Positions 1 to 9,782 are shown, counted from the first letter of the stretch. The stretch: DNA of 64,000 nt from Clostridia bacterium (GCA_017395105.1 JAFPWD010000023.1:21784-85783); one strand, 5' to 3'. The notes: a model not told the origin generated them from the sequence alone. A program made the numbers and translations.

Positions 1-1
1 T

Positions 2-805
2 GAAGGAACGCTCAAAAACCTGCTTGCAGCGGCGATGCAGCCCGTTGGTCACACGCTGTACGTTTACGGCGGCGGCTGGAATTGGCAGGACGACGGCGCT
101 TCGGCGCTCACAAGGCGAACGGCTGCGCCGCGCACTTGGCGCGAATTCTTCCTCGGGCAGGATGCGAATTATTCCTATAAGAATGAAGCTTCGCCCGAAA
201 CGAGCTATTATCCCTTTGGCGGCTGGATAGAATACTTCTATGCCGGGCTCGATTGCTCCGGCTACCTCGGGCGGACGGTTTACTGCACGCTCGAATCCCG
301 TGACGGCGGCGCAGGCTGCGTTTTCAAATCCACCGATATTGCAAAAACGCTTTCCTCCATGGGCTACGGCGCTTTCAGCTCCGATAAGCTTGAAAACGGC
401 GGCACCAAGCTTCAAAGCGGCGATATAGTGAGCTTCAAGGGACATGCCTACCTCGTGCTCGGCCGCTGCGAGGACGGAAGCCTCGTTATACTGCACTCCT
501 CCCCCACTCCCTCGAGAACGGGCAGCAAGGGCGGCGGCGTTCAGCTAAGCGCGCTCGACCCGAACGGAAAAGGCGGCGGCATGGCGCTTGCGCTCGTCAA
601 GCGGTATACCGAAAGGTACTATCCCGAGTGGTATGAAAGGTATGAGAATATCACGGTGCCGTACTCGACTTACATCGACTTTGAGCGCAGCGGCAATGCG
701 GGCTTCTTCCGTTGGAGCTTGGACGGCAGCGGCGTGCTCACCGACCCGGACGGCATCCTTGGCATGAGCGCCGATGAGATACTATCTCTGCTGTTCGGCA
801 AGTAA
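2..805 (+). CDS. NlpC/P60-like cell-wall peptidase, 5' truncated by window edge
   Basis: The reading frame is open from the first bases of the window, so the N-terminus lies outside it; an in-frame ATG at 35 is probably internal. Counting from that Met, a DCSG motif (about residues 73-76) with a following hydrophobic helix fits the catalytic Cys of NlpC/P60 (C40) cysteine peptidases, and FKGHAYLVLG (His about 136) fits the catalytic His strand. Such enzymes cleave peptide stems of peptidoglycan outside the cell. No signal peptide can be judged because the start is missing. A hairpin terminator follows. Family assignment rests on two motifs only; exact substrate is unknown. Confidence 0.6.
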   Translation, partial: EGTLKNLLAAAMQPVGHTLYVYGGGWNWQDDGASALTRRTAAPRTWREFFLGQDANYSYKNEASPETSYYPFGGWIEYFYAGLDCSGYLGRTVYCTLESRDGGAGCVFKSTDIAKTLSSMGYGAFSSDKLENGGTKLQSGDIVSFKGHAYLVLGRCEDGSLVILHSSPTPSRTGSKGGGVQLSALDPNGKGGGMALALVKRYTERYYPEWYERYENITVPYSTYIDFERSGNAGFFRWSLDGSGVLTDPDGILGMSADEILSLLFGK

Positions 806-853
806 GCTCAAGCGGGCTTTATCGAGCCTTTTGGGTCCCATACGATACATCAA

Positions 854-888
854 AAGCGCAGACCGGGCAAAAGCCTCGATCTGCGCTT
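854..888. terminator. Bidirectional terminator between the NlpC/P60 gene and pckA
   Basis: A 9-bp perfect stem, AAGCGCAGA with TCTGCGCTT, is flanked by T-rich tracts on both strands (ATTTTCTT to the right, TTTTGATG on the minus strand). It sits between two convergent genes and can end both transcripts. Confidence 0.75.
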
Positions 889-907
889 ATTTTCTTACGG
901 TTACAGC

Positions 908-2482
908 TTATTTCGCCTTGGGGCCCGCGGCTATGATGTTTTCGGGCATGTTGTCGTACTTACCGAAGTTCTTAACGAACATATTGGCAAGCTCCTGCGC
1001 CGCCTTGTCGTAGGCTTCCTTATCGGCCCACATCTCGCGGGGATCGAGCACCTCATCCGGCACGTTTTCGCAGGTCTTGGGCACCATAACGTTGAAGATG
1101 GGATGCAGGTTGTATTCAACGTCGTTCAGCTTGCCCTCGAGCGCAGCGGTGACCATGGCGCGGGTGTACTTGATCTTCATGCGGCTGCCAACGCCGTAGG
1201 GGCCGCCGGACCAGCCTGTGTTGATGAGGAACACGTTTGCGCCGTGCTCGTCGATCTTCTTGCCGAGCATCTCGGCATATACCGAGGGATGCATGGGAAG
1301 GAAGGGAGCGCCGAAGCAGGTGGAGAAGGTGGCCTGAGGCTCCTTGATGCCGCGCTCGGTGCCTGCGAGCTTGCTGGTGTAGCCGGAAACGAAGTGATAC
1401 TTCGCCATATCCTTGGTCAGCTTCGCGATGGGGGGCAGAACGCCGAAGGCATCCGCCGTCAGGAAGATAACGGTCTTGGGGTTGCTGCCAACGCCGGGGA
1501 TGACGCAGTTCGGAATGAACTCCACGGGGTACGCCACGCGGGTGTTCTCGGTGATGGATGCATCGTTGAAATCGAGCTCACGGCTCTCCTCGTCCATAAT
1601 GACGTTTTCAACGACAGCGCCGAAGCGGATCGCGTTCCAGATCTCGGGCTCGTTTTCCTTGGAGAGATTGATGCACTTTGCGTAGCAGCCGCCCTCGAAG
1701 TTGAAAACGCCGTTATCGCTCCAGCCGTGCTCGTCGTCACCGATGAGCCAGCGGTTGGGGTCGGCGGAGAGGGTGGTCTTGCCGGTGCCGGAGAGGCCGA
1801 AGAACAGCGCCGCATCGCCGTCGTTGCCGATATTGGCGGAGCAGTGCATCGGGAAAACGCCCTGCTGCGGCATGAGGTAGTTCATAACGGAGAACATGCC
1901 CTTCTTGATCTCGCCGGAATACTTGGAGCAGGCCACGGTAACTCGCTTTTTCTCGAAGTCGAGGATGATGGCAGCCTCGGAATGCACGCCGTCCTTCTCA
2001 GGATCGCACTTGAAGCCGGGGGTGCAGAGCACGGTGAACTCGGGCTTGAAGGAGTCAAGCCTGTCCTTCTCGATGCGAACGAAGGCCTGGGTGGCAAACA
2101 GCGCGCTCGCAGCGTTTTCGCATACAACGCGGATGGGAAGCGCATACTTGGGGTCGGCACCAACGAAGCCGTCCACAACAAAGACCTCGCGATTCTGCAT
2201 ATAGGCACACATCTTATTATAGATATTATCCGCCCTTTCGCGGCTGATAGGCACATTTATCTTGCCCCAGTCGATCGTGTCATGAACCGAGGGAACGTCC
2301 ACAACGTAGCGATCATCGGGGGAACGGCCGGTGTATTTGCCGGTTTTGATTACCAGCGCGCCGGTTTTGCTGAGCTTGCCCTCGCCGCGGGCGACTGCGC
2401 GCTCGGTGAGCTCGGCGGGGGAAAGGTTGCGGTGGATCGCGGTGGGATCGTAGATACCCATTGCTTCAAGATACGCTTTCAT
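908..2482 (-). CDS. pckA: Phosphoenolpyruvate carboxykinase (ATP)
   Basis: Converts oxaloacetate and ATP to phosphoenolpyruvate, CO2 and ADP, in gluconeogenesis or, in many anaerobes, in reverse as an ATP-yielding CO2-fixing step. The 524-residue length is normal for the ATP-dependent family. The P-loop GLSGTGKTTL (about 229-238) and the metal/kinase-2 stretch IGDDEHGW (247-254) are intact, and TGRSPDDRY near residue 51 is the typical N-terminal substrate-site motif. The start has GGAG nine bases upstream. It stands alone between convergent and divergent neighbours. Cytoplasmic. The antisense strand is also open over its whole length, a codon-bias artefact. Confidence 0.97.
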   Translation of the reverse strand: MKAYLEAMGIYDPTAIHRNLSPAELTERAVARGEGKLSKTGALVIKTGKYTGRSPDDRYVVDVPSVHDTIDWGKINVPISRERADNIYNKMCAYMQNREVFVVDGFVGADPKYALPIRVVCENAASALFATQAFVRIEKDRLDSFKPEFTVLCTPGFKCDPEKDGVHSEAAIILDFEKKRVTVACSKYSGEIKKGMFSVMNYLMPQQGVFPMHCSANIGNDGDAALFFGLSGTGKTTLSADPNRWLIGDDEHGWSDNGVFNFEGGCYAKCINLSKENEPEIWNAIRFGAVVENVIMDEESRELDFNDASITENTRVAYPVEFIPNCVIPGVGSNPKTVIFLTADAFGVLPPIAKLTKDMAKYHFVSGYTSKLAGTERGIKEPQATFSTCFGAPFLPMHPSVYAEMLGKKIDEHGANVFLINTGWSGGPYGVGSRMKIKYTRAMVTAALEGKLNDVEYNLHPIFNVMVPKTCENVPDEVLDPREMWADKEAYDKAAQELANMFVKNFGKYDNMPENIIAAGPKAK

Positions 2483-2557
2483 TTTTCAATGCTCCTTTCA
2501 GCATTTGATTATGATATGTTATGCGAAGATTTTTCGCAGGTATCGCGTGATAATAAA

Positions 2558-2580
2558 ATCATGCCCTTTTCGGGCATGAT
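2558..2580 (-). terminator. Terminator of the degV gene
   Basis: The 9-bp perfect stem ATCATGCCC/GGGCATGAT with a 5-nt loop is followed on the minus strand by TTTTATTA, directly after the DegV stop codon. Confidence 0.8.
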
Positions 2581-2586
2581 CGCATA

Positions 2587-3444
2587 CTACTTGCGTATAA
2601 ACAGTATTCCGAGGGTTCTCGGTCCGCAGTGGCTTGCAACCGTGCAGCCTGCGGTGGTGGGAATGACCTCGTCGAAATAGCCGAAGCTCTTTACGAGTTC
2701 CACGGCTTCTTCAACTATTTCATTCGGCGTGTCGGTATAGGTAACGAAGATACGGTGCGGCCTGATATCGGCGCGCCCGTCGAGCTTGTCGTGAATATAG
2801 TTTTTAAGGCAGCGCTGCCATGAACCGCGGTACTTTTTGAAAACGCGCATACTGCCGTCCGCCACCTCAATGCCGGGGTGGAGCTGAAGTATGTTTGCGC
2901 CAAGCGCGGAAACCGCGGAGCAGCGGCCGCCCTTTACCATATAGTCGAGCCTGTCCAAAACAAAGCTGGTTTCGACCTTTGGAACTATCTCCTCATCGAG
3001 CTGTTTTTTTATCTCGGCACCGCTCATGCCCTTCTTAGCCATGTCCACAGCCTCGAGCACTACGTGCCCCACGCCGCTGGACAGATTCTTGGAGTCCACA
3101 ACGAAAACGTTTTCAAAATCCTCGGCGGCAAGCACAGCGTTGCTGTTGGAGGAGGAAAAGCCCGAACTGATCGTGATGAAAACGAGCTCGGAGCCGTCCG
3201 CCGTCATCTCACGGAATATGCCCTTCAGTCTTTCCACGGCCGGAGCTGCCGTCTGGGGCAGCTTATTGCTCTTTGAACAGCGCTCAAGAAGCTTGCGCAT
3301 GGTGATATCCACGCCGTCGAGATACTCTTCCTCGTCTATGCGCACGTAAAGCGGCACAACAGTTATTCCGTTTTGTTTATAAAGATCGGTCTCCTTCACT
3401 TCGTTCAGAAGATCCGCAGTGCTGTCACAGCATATTTTTACCAT
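2587..3444 (-). CDS. DegV family fatty-acid-binding protein
   Basis: DegV (FakB-like) proteins bind a fatty acid and present it to a fatty acid kinase for phospholipid synthesis. At 285 residues it has the usual length. CCDSTADL at residues 5-12 is the characteristic opening, a TISSGFSSSNSNA segment near 105 fits the second lipid-contact loop, and VVDSKNLSSGVGH follows in the order seen across the family. The start is preceded by GGGAG. A terminator follows the stop. No kinase partner (FakA) lies nearby. Cytoplasmic; the lipid specificity cannot be read from the sequence. Confidence 0.93.
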   Translation of the reverse strand: MVKICCDSTADLLNEVKETDLYKQNGITVVPLYVRIDEEEYLDGVDITMRKLLERCSKSNKLPQTAAPAVERLKGIFREMTADGSELVFITISSGFSSSNSNAVLAAEDFENVFVVDSKNLSSGVGHVVLEAVDMAKKGMSGAEIKKQLDEEIVPKVETSFVLDRLDYMVKGGRCSAVSALGANILQLHPGIEVADGSMRVFKKYRGSWQRCLKNYIHDKLDGRADIRPHRIFVTYTDTPNEIVEEAVELVKSFGYFDEVIPTTAGCTVASHCGPRTLGILFIRK

Positions 3445-3599
3445 TCTTAAAACTACTCCCGATAGTTTTCATATTTTACCCTAATTCTACCACAGGCGCG
3501 GCAAGGTGTAAAGAAGAATGCTCGGCAATTTGCCCGCAAAAAGCAAATATACAAAATCAAATTGGGGAAATCCGTCGATTCTCTCCTTCCCCGCCGCTC

Positions 3600-4916
3600 T
3601 CAGCCTTGCTGCGCGCTCTCGATCAGCTTTTTCGCATCGCGAAGGCTCAGCCCGTTTTCGCGGGCTATACGCGCAAGGTCATCGTATTCCGGCTTTGATT
3701 TTTGCACACCGAAGCCAAACGCTCTTTTGATGCGCATATCCCCGAGCGGAGTTGTGAGCGTTTCGACTTCACGCGAAAGCTCGTACCGCCTGCAGAAACG
3801 CTCGCGCACACCGAGGGTGGAGGTGTGCTTCAGCATGGCTTCAACGATTGCTGCGCGCATAGCGGGATCGCACAGTACGCAGATCATCACGCCCGGGCGG
3901 GATTTTTTCATGCCGATCGGGATATAGTACGCATCCTTCGCTCCGAGCTCAAAGAAGGTTTCGAGCGCAAAGCCTATCTCCTCCCCCGTCATATCGTCCA
4001 CGGTGCAGCAAAGCTCGAGTATTTCGCTGCCCATCAGGCATCCGTTTCCGCTCTTCCCCGCCCACGCTTCGCCGAGGACGGCACGAACGCAGTTTGCCTT
4101 GGCAAAGTCCTTTTTGCCCATTCCGTAACCGATACCGTCAGCTTTCATCGGCTGAAGCGTTTCAAACTCCTCAGCAAAAGCTCGTATCAGCGCCGCGCCC
4201 GTCGGGGTGCAGAGCTCGCCCTCGATATTTCCCGCATAGATAGGAAGCCCGTTCAGTATATGTGCCGTTGCGGGCGCGGGCACGGGCAGAATGCCGTGTG
4301 CGCATTTGACGGAGCCGAAGCCCACGCACACGGGCGAAGCCGTGATCCTTTCCGGCACAAGCATCTCGATGAGCAGGCATACGGCGGTTATATCCGCCAC
4401 CGCATCCAGCGCGCCGACCTCGTGAAAATGCACAAGCTCCACGGGCTCACCGTGCGCTTTGCTCTCCGCCTCTGCGATGATCGAGTAGACCGCCATCACA
4501 TTCTCACGGCAGCTCTCGGATACCGGCAGGTGCGAAACGATATGCTCGATATCCGCAAGGCCGCGATGCTCGTGGCGGTGGGCACGGTCATGGTCATGGT
4601 CATGGTCGTGGTCATGGTCGTGGTGATGAGCGTGGTGATGAGCGTGGCTGTGCTTGTGGTGATGCTCGTGGTGATGCGCGTGATGGTGCGCATCCTCGGA
4701 CAGCTCCTCCGCACCGTCGATCAAAACCTTAAAGCGGGTACCGTTTATGCCGCATTTCACGGACGGCTCGACCGAAACCGAAACGCCCGGAAGGCCGAGC
4801 GAATTCATTTTTTCAATGAACGCCGCTTTTTGTTCGCCGTCAAGCAGCTCGTAAAGTGCCGCGGCAAGCATATCCCCCGCTGCGCCCATATTGAGTTCAA
4901 AATGCAGTTTTTTCAT
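3600..4916 (-). CDS. larC: LarC, nickel-pincer cofactor nickel insertase
   Basis: LarC is the CTP-dependent enzyme that inserts nickel into the pyridinium-dithiocarboxylate precursor of the lactate racemase cofactor. The start at 4916 is chosen because GGAGGTA lies just upstream and MKKLHFELNMGAAGDMLAAA is the family opening; a longer frame upstream is not supported. The protein (438 residues) is one uninterrupted chain, unlike the frameshift-split larC1/larC2 known from Lactobacillus plantarum. A very His-rich segment (about residues 76-118) plausibly stores or delivers nickel. CTPTGAALIRAF near 235 is conserved. No larA, larB or larE is in the window, so the racemase or another nickel-pincer enzyme must lie elsewhere. 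Confidence 0.93.
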   Translation of the reverse strand: MKKLHFELNMGAAGDMLAAALYELLDGEQKAAFIEKMNSLGLPGVSVSVEPSVKCGINGTRFKVLIDGAEELSEDAHHHAHHHEHHHKHSHAHHHAHHHDHDHDHDHDHDRAHRHEHRGLADIEHIVSHLPVSESCRENVMAVYSIIAEAESKAHGEPVELVHFHEVGALDAVADITAVCLLIEMLVPERITASPVCVGFGSVKCAHGILPVPAPATAHILNGLPIYAGNIEGELCTPTGAALIRAFAEEFETLQPMKADGIGYGMGKKDFAKANCVRAVLGEAWAGKSGNGCLMGSEILELCCTVDDMTGEEIGFALETFFELGAKDAYYIPIGMKKSRPGVMICVLCDPAMRAAIVEAMLKHTSTLGVRERFCRRYELSREVETLTTPLGDMRIKRAFGFGVQKSKPEYDDLARIARENGLSLRDAKKLIESAQQG

Positions 4917-4983
4917 TCCATACCTCCGAATCACTTGGGTCTTTTGTTTAGTTTTATACCACGAACGCGCCCGCTTGTCAATC

Positions 4984-5022
4984 AAAAAGCACGAGGGAGC
5001 CGGCACTCGGCCGACTCCCTCG
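4984..5022 (-). terminator. Terminator of the beta-helix protein gene
   Basis: A 13-bp stem (CGAGGGAGCCGGC against GCCGACTCCCTCG, one wobble pair on the minus transcript) is followed on the minus strand by TGCTTTTTGATT. Confidence 0.8.
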
Positions 5023-5058
5023 GTTTCGGGAAGATAGAGAATTATTATGAAGATGCTT

Positions 5059-6939
5059 TTATTGTTGATCCCCACCGCTCTCGCGTTCGGTTGAGCCGCG
5101 CTTTTTTCTGTTGCGCGCGTTCACGGTTATGATGGTGGCCGCGCAGGCGATCGCAACGAGCGCTGCCGCGCCGAGAACGAGCATTATCGTCCTTGCGGAG
5201 CTGCCCGAAGCGCCATCGTTCTTGGATGCTTCAGCTTCAGTGGGAGCTGCAGTGGGAGCCGCCGTGTTCTCCACGCCGTTTGCACCGTCACCGGACGGTG
5301 CGGGCGGGTTGCCCCAGCCGGAGCCTCCGGGAGACTGCGCCTCCGTTGCGGCCTGCGCTGTGGCGATCTCGGCTCCGTTCACAACGAGGGAGTAGGTCTC
5401 GCCCTTCGCAAGCTCGGGGCTGCTGAACATAACGAAGCTTGCGCTTCTCTTTGCCGTAACCGAGTAAACCGTTTTTCCGTTTGCATCCTTTATCGATACC
5501 TCATCGCCCTCTGCTATGTTCAGCATCGAGCCGTTATTCGGATCAAACGGAGGCTGCATTCCATTGCCGTTTGGATCGAACGGAGGCTGCATCATATTGC
5601 CGTTTTCATCGGTCGGCGGGGGCAATACATTACCGTTTTCATCCGTCGGCAGGGGCGGCGGCATACCGGGACCACCGGGACCACCGGGACCTCCGGGACC
5701 ACCGGGACCACCGGGACCACCGGGACCTCCGGGACCACCGGGACCACCCGGGCCTCCGGGACCACCCGGGCCTCCGGGACCTCCGGGACCACCGGGGCCC
5801 ATGCCGCCGCGGCCGAAGTAAACATAGGCCTGCTCAACGCTTGAGGGCAGACTGCCCATGCCGGGCATGCCGATCCCGAACACGGTGCCGCCCGAAAGGC
5901 TGATAACGCCGTCCGCATCGAACGGTGAATTATCGTGCCTTGTGCTCGAGTACACCTCAAGCTCGGTGCCTGCGAAGTTGATCTTGCCGTTTGAGTCGAT
6001 GCCGTCGCCGGTGGTGGTGTTGATAACGACCTTGCCGCCGTAGAAATTGCAGGCGAAGCTGTAGCCTACAAGATCGCCGTTTGCAATGTTGATACCGTCA
6101 TCGATGGAGTTGACGGTTATATTGCCGGAGTATACGTTCAGCGTTGCCGCCTCGATACCCTCGTTGCTTGAAACTATGTTTATATTCGGCCCCTCTCCGT
6201 TCTCGGTGCCGATATTCAGGGTGTAGTCGGATTTTAACGCATCGTCCGCAGCTTCTATCGTGATATTTCCGCTCTCCATATTCAGCAGAGTGTCCGCTTT
6301 AAGCGCATCGTTGACGTTCGCCTTGATATTGAGCGTCAGCTCACGCACCGTGAGGCTCGATTCGCCCTCAAGCTCGGTGCTCAAGCCGCCCTTGATGCCG
6401 TTCTTGCCGTTTGCGTTGATGTTCAGCGTGCCCTCGCCCTCGATAACAACGTTTGAGCCGTCCTTACATTTGATGACCGCGTTCTCCGCATCGAGATTGT
6501 CGGTATTGGTCTCACTGTTGTTTCGCTCGGTGTCGGACAGGGTGTTCACCGTGCCTGCAGAAACGATGATCGTTACCTCGGTGGTCTTGCCGCAGAGTAT
6601 CGGCGAGGTGTTCTCGCTTGCAAGAGTAAGGCCGTCGAGCACGAGCACAACGCCCTTGGTGTCCTTCTTGACCTTTACCGATGCATCGGCACTTTCGCCG
6701 CGCAGCACGTAGGTGCCGGCCTGATCGATATTGACCAAGTTTGCTTCAACGGAACAGCCCGCGTATTTGCCCACGGTAAGCTCTATCCCGCTTTCTGAGA
6801 AGTCGATTACTGTTGCACCGCTCATATCGGCCTGCGGTGCTGTCTGCGCGCTTGCTTTTCGAGTGATAAACGGTACTGCCGCAATTGCGAGGGAGAGCAT
6901 TACCGCAAGCGCTCTTCGAAAAAGCTTTGCTGTTTTCAT
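5059..6939 (-). CDS. Secreted Cthe_2159-type beta-helix (carbohydrate-binding domain) protein with Gly-Gly-Pro tract
   Basis: The start at 6939 is preferred over 6954 because GGAGG lies eight bases before it. An N-terminal signal peptide ([15 protein letters not shown], cleavage near ASAQ) and a C-terminal membrane segment ([20 protein letters not shown]) followed by RNRKKR predict export and anchoring. The middle (about 40-390) has repeats typical of the Cthe_2159/DUF4353 parallel beta-helix family: [42 protein letters not shown]. One founding member binds polygalacturonate. A run of 15 near-identical 9-bp units codes a Gly-Gly-Pro tract. Divergent from the two-component system at 7139, a common neighbour for this family. 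Ligand unknown. Confidence 0.85.
   Translation of the reverse strand: MKTAKLFRRALAVMLSLAIAAVPFITRKASAQTAPQADMSGATVIDFSESGIELTVGKYAGCSVEANLVNIDQAGTYVLRGESADASVKVKKDTKGVVLVLDGLTLASENTSPILCGKTTEVTIIVSAGTVNTLSDTERNNSETNTDNLDAENAVIKCKDGSNVVIEGEGTLNINANGKNGIKGGLSTELEGESSLTVRELTLNIKANVNDALKADTLLNMESGNITIEAADDALKSDYTLNIGTENGEGPNINIVSSNEGIEAATLNVYSGNITVNSIDDGINIANGDLVGYSFACNFYGGKVVINTTTGDGIDSNGKINFAGTELEVYSSTRHDNSPFDADGVISLSGGTVFGIGMPGMGSLPSSVEQAYVYFGRGGMGPGGPGGPGGPGGPGGPGGPGGPGGPGGPGGPGGPGGPGGPGGPGMPPPLPTDENGNVLPPPTDENGNMMQPPFDPNGNGMQPPFDPNNGSMLNIAEGDEVSIKDANGKTVYSVTAKRSASFVMFSSPELAKGETYSLVVNGAEIATAQAATEAQSPGGSGWGNPPAPSGDGANGVENTAAPTAAPTEAEASKNDGASGSSARTIMLVLGAAALVAIACAATIITVNARNRKKRGSTERESGGDQQ
5666..5800. 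repeat. 15 tandem 9-bp units encoding Gly-Gly-Pro
   Basis: Fifteen consecutive 9-base units of the form CCGGGACCA/T (plus-strand sense) fill 135 bases inside the beta-helix gene. All are in frame, so gain or loss of units changes the protein length without a frameshift. Third-position variants (CCCGGGCCT) occur in units 10 and 12. Confidence 0.95.
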
Positions 6940-7138
6940 CTTGTGTTCCTCCATTGATCTTTCTTATTTGAACGGCGGCCGTGCGCGTTTCCTCCGTCCA
7001 TGCTCCATATTATACGAATAAAGCTTAAAAATTTTTTAAAATCGCAAATCTTTTTTAAGTTTGTTTTCAGCTTTTCAGTTATACTTTATGGTATAATAAG
7101 ATGCAAGGGCGCGCAAACCGCCCGCGAAAGGAAGAAAA

Positions 7139-7813
7139 ATGCAGATCTTGGTCGTTGAGGATGAGCTTTCGCTTGCGAGAGCTATCAAAAAAATACTTGA
7201 GCAGCATGGTTTTTTTGTGGACACCGTGCATGATGGGCTGTCCGCGATCGACTACGCCAAGGGCGTGGAATACAACCTTATAATACTCGACGTTATGCTG
7301 CCCAAGCTCGACGGCTTCGAGGTTGTTCGCATTCTGAGGAAGGACGGCGTAAACACCCCCATACTCATGCTTACTGCGCGCACCGCCACCGCCGATAAGG
7401 TGAGCGGGCTAAACAAGGGCGCGGACGACTACATGACCAAGCCCTTCGACACCGACGAGCTGCTCGCAAGGGTGGGCGCTCTGACGAGGCGGCGCGGCGA
7501 GGTGATGGTGAACGAGGTCAAATACTCCGACCTCTCGCTCAATCTTCAATCCGCCATGCTGAAGCGCGAGCATGAATCCGTTCAGCTGAGCCACAAGGAA
7601 TTCGAGGTGGTGCGAACCTTCCTTTCCAACCCCACCATGACCGTGCCTACCGAAACGCTTATCAACAACGCATGGGGCATGGACTCCGAGGCCACGGACA
7701 ACAACGTGGAGGTCTATATCTCCTTCATAAGAAAGAAGCTGAAATACCTTAAATCGAACGTTACCATCAAGAAGATCCAGAAGATCGGCTACCGTTTGGA
7801 GGTGGGTGAATGA
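7139..7813 (+). CDS. OmpR/PhoB-family response regulator
   Basis: A 224-residue two-domain regulator. The receiver domain has acidic pair E7/D8, phospho-acceptor D51 in IILDVMLP, T79/A80 and K101 in MTKPF. The winged-helix DNA-binding domain covers about 125-224 (LSHKEFEVVRTFLSNP, NNVEVYISFIRKKL, IQKIGYRLE). It overlaps the downstream kinase gene by an ATGA junction, so the two are co-translated. A TATAAT at 7092-7097 is a likely -10. It is divergent from the beta-helix gene, which it may control; that link is inference from position only. Confidence 0.96.
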   Translation: MQILVVEDELSLARAIKKILEQHGFFVDTVHDGLSAIDYAKGVEYNLIILDVMLPKLDGFEVVRILRKDGVNTPILMLTARTATADKVSGLNKGADDYMTKPFDTDELLARVGALTRRRGEVMVNEVKYSDLSLNLQSAMLKREHESVQLSHKEFEVVRTFLSNPTMTVPTETLINNAWGMDSEATDNNVEVYISFIRKKLKYLKSNVTIKKIQKIGYRLEVGE

Positions 7814-9114
7814 ACGAATACCGCCGCCGCTTCGTTGCCTTCACAATGGCGCTTATCGGCATAATACTGCTTATCCTTTTCGTTCTTCTCGGCATATACA
7901 TGCACAGGCGCGTAAAAAAAGAGCTTGAAAACACGATGCGCCTTGTTATCGAGCCCTGGGGTGAGCATTATTTGGGTCTGCCTCCCCACGGCGGCCCCAA
8001 TCACGGCCCCGACCCCAACGGAAAGCCCGTAGGTATGCCTCCTCCGCCCCCTCCGGACGAAGAGTTTGAGCCGCGCGAACCCAGGCAAACGTTCCTCAAT
8101 GCAGAGGGCGTTGAATTGGTGTTTTACGACATTGAAAACAACGAGCTCACGCTGCTGAACAGCGAGCTTGCCGACGATGCGGACAGGATCAATGCCGCAG
8201 TGAGCGAGATGATCGGTAAGAAGGAAGGCTACGGAACGCTGCGAAAGTACGGTCTTATCTACCGTTACGAGCGCATTAACTCATCGCTTTACAAGATCGC
8301 GCTTGCGGACACCTCGTTCATTCTTTCGCGAACGGCGAACAATGCGCTCAGCCTTCTTGGCGTGTTTGCGGCGGCAATGGTACTCTTCTATTTCGTCAGC
8401 CGCCATCTTTCAAAGCTTGCGGCAAAGCCGATGGAGGAGGCTGTGGAGATGGAGCGGCAGTTCGTTGCCGATCTTTCGCACGATCTCAAGACCCCCGTTA
8501 CGGTGGTGCTTGCAAACAACAGCATACTGCGCGCAAACTCGGATTCGACCGTATCGGAGCAGCTTCAATGGGTTGACAGCACCGATGCTGCGGCAAAGAA
8601 CATGATGGGGCTTGTGAACAGCATGCTCGAGCTTTCCTCGCTTGAGGGCAAAAAGAAGATCAGGAAGCATCCCGTGGAGCTTTCTCAGGCGGCTGAAAAG
8701 TGCATACTCCAGCTCGAATCCCTCGCCTACGACAAGGGCATCGAGCTTGGATCCGATATTCCCGAGGGCGTTACGGTGCTCGGGGAAACGTCACTTGTGG
8801 AGCAGATCATCAGCGGTCTTATCGACAACGCGATAAAATACGAGCCAGTGGGCGGCAGTGTGGAGATAACGCTAACAAGATCGCGCAAAAAGGCGCTTCT
8901 GACCGTCCACAACCGAGGCAGCTTCATCACGGAGAGCGATCTTGCGCATATCTTCGAGCGCTTTTATCGGGGCGACAAGGCGCGCACCGAGGGCGGGCAC
9001 GGGCTCGGGCTTCCGATAATGAAAAAACGCGCCGAGCTTATAGGCGCGGATATCGAGGTAAAGAGCAGCGAAAAGGACGGAACGAGCTTTACCGCGGTGT
9101 TTGAGATTGCGTAA
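7810..9114 (+). CDS. Membrane sensor histidine kinase
   Basis: Partner of the preceding regulator through an ATGA overlap. Membrane segments at about 10-30 and 178-197 enclose a roughly 145-residue extracytoplasmic part that contains a Pro/Gly/His-rich stretch (about 58-84: PHGGPNHGPDPNGKP) and no recognised sensor fold. The phospho-acceptor His is H224 in DLSHDLKTP; N-box LIDNAIKYEP and G-box GHGLGLPIMKKRAE are intact, so it should be an active HisKA/HATPase kinase. The signal is unknown. The Gly/Pro richness echoes the Gly-Gly-Pro tract of the divergent secreted protein, which may be coincidence. Confidence 0.95.
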   Translation: MNEYRRRFVAFTMALIGIILLILFVLLGIYMHRRVKKELENTMRLVIEPWGEHYLGLPPHGGPNHGPDPNGKPVGMPPPPPPDEEFEPREPRQTFLNAEGVELVFYDIENNELTLLNSELADDADRINAAVSEMIGKKEGYGTLRKYGLIYRYERINSSLYKIALADTSFILSRTANNALSLLGVFAAAMVLFYFVSRHLSKLAAKPMEEAVEMERQFVADLSHDLKTPVTVVLANNSILRANSDSTVSEQLQWVDSTDAAAKNMMGLVNSMLELSSLEGKKKIRKHPVELSQAAEKCILQLESLAYDKGIELGSDIPEGVTVLGETSLVEQIISGLIDNAIKYEPVGGSVEITLTRSRKKALLTVHNRGSFITESDLAHIFERFYRGDKARTEGGHGLGLPIMKKRAELIGADIEVKSSEKDGTSFTAVFEIA

Positions 9115-9164
9115 AGCATTAAAATATGATACAATGGCTTCATTGAATCAAGGAGGATGAAATA

Positions 9165-9758
9165 ATGAACGATTCAAAAAGTCTGAATACCATCATAACG
9201 CTCACCAAGATCGCAAAGGTTCTGAGCATGATAGTATTTGTTTTGCTCATCATTTCAACGGTTGCTTGCGCCATTTCGCTCGCAGTTATCCCCAAGCTCA
9301 ACGATTTTCTCTTTAAGGGTGACAACTGGAATACTTTTATCGAGAACTTGAGCGCAGCCCAACGCGAGGAGTTCATATCCGTTTTCGGCGATTTGACTCC
9401 CGATAAGATCGCTCCAATGATGCAATCCTTGCTGATTTGCGCCGTGATCGTGCTCATCGGCTCCGCTGTGGTCGCATTCCTTGCATACAGATACTTCAAG
9501 CGCGTTATCGAAGCGGGCACGCCCTTCACCTTCGCCGGTGCGAACGAGCTTAGAACACTCGGCATAGTCAGCCTTGCGATCGCACTCGCTCAGGCTATCG
9601 CCGCAGCGATCATCCTTAAAACCGACTTCAGCATTGGCAGCAATCTTGCGCCCGGCATCGCGTTCCTTGTGGTTTCCGTTATCTTCCGCCATGGCGCGGA
9701 GCTTCGCGAAATGGCGGAAAGCACCTCCCCCGCGCTTCCGTTCGGCGGGGAGCAGTAA
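9165..9758 (+). CDS. DUF2975 membrane protein
   Basis: A 197-residue protein with four likely membrane helices (about 15-40, 82-108, 128-150, 153-175) and the charged connector YFKRVIEAGTPFTFAGANELRTLGI, which I recognise as typical of DUF2975. In many Bacillota such genes pair with a small XRE regulator; here the nearest XRE-type gene is convergent at 9892. Ribosome site AAGGAGGATG lies close upstream. Function unknown. Confidence 0.75.
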   Translation: MNDSKSLNTIITLTKIAKVLSMIVFVLLIISTVACAISLAVIPKLNDFLFKGDNWNTFIENLSAAQREEFISVFGDLTPDKIAPMMQSLLICAVIVLIGSAVVAFLAYRYFKRVIEAGTPFTFAGANELRTLGIVSLAIALAQAIAAAIILKTDFSIGSNLAPGIAFLVVSVIFRHGAELREMAESTSPALPFGGEQ

Positions 9759-9782
9759 ATAAGTTTAAACGTTTTTTCAAGC

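Noticed and set aside
1103-2680. 525-codon open frame antisense to pckA
   Set aside because: Exact shadow of a conserved enzyme; Ala/Gly/Val/His-rich translation with no domain.
3702-5132. 476-codon frame antisense to larC
   Set aside because: Its Val/Met-rich stretch is only the complement of the LarC His tract.
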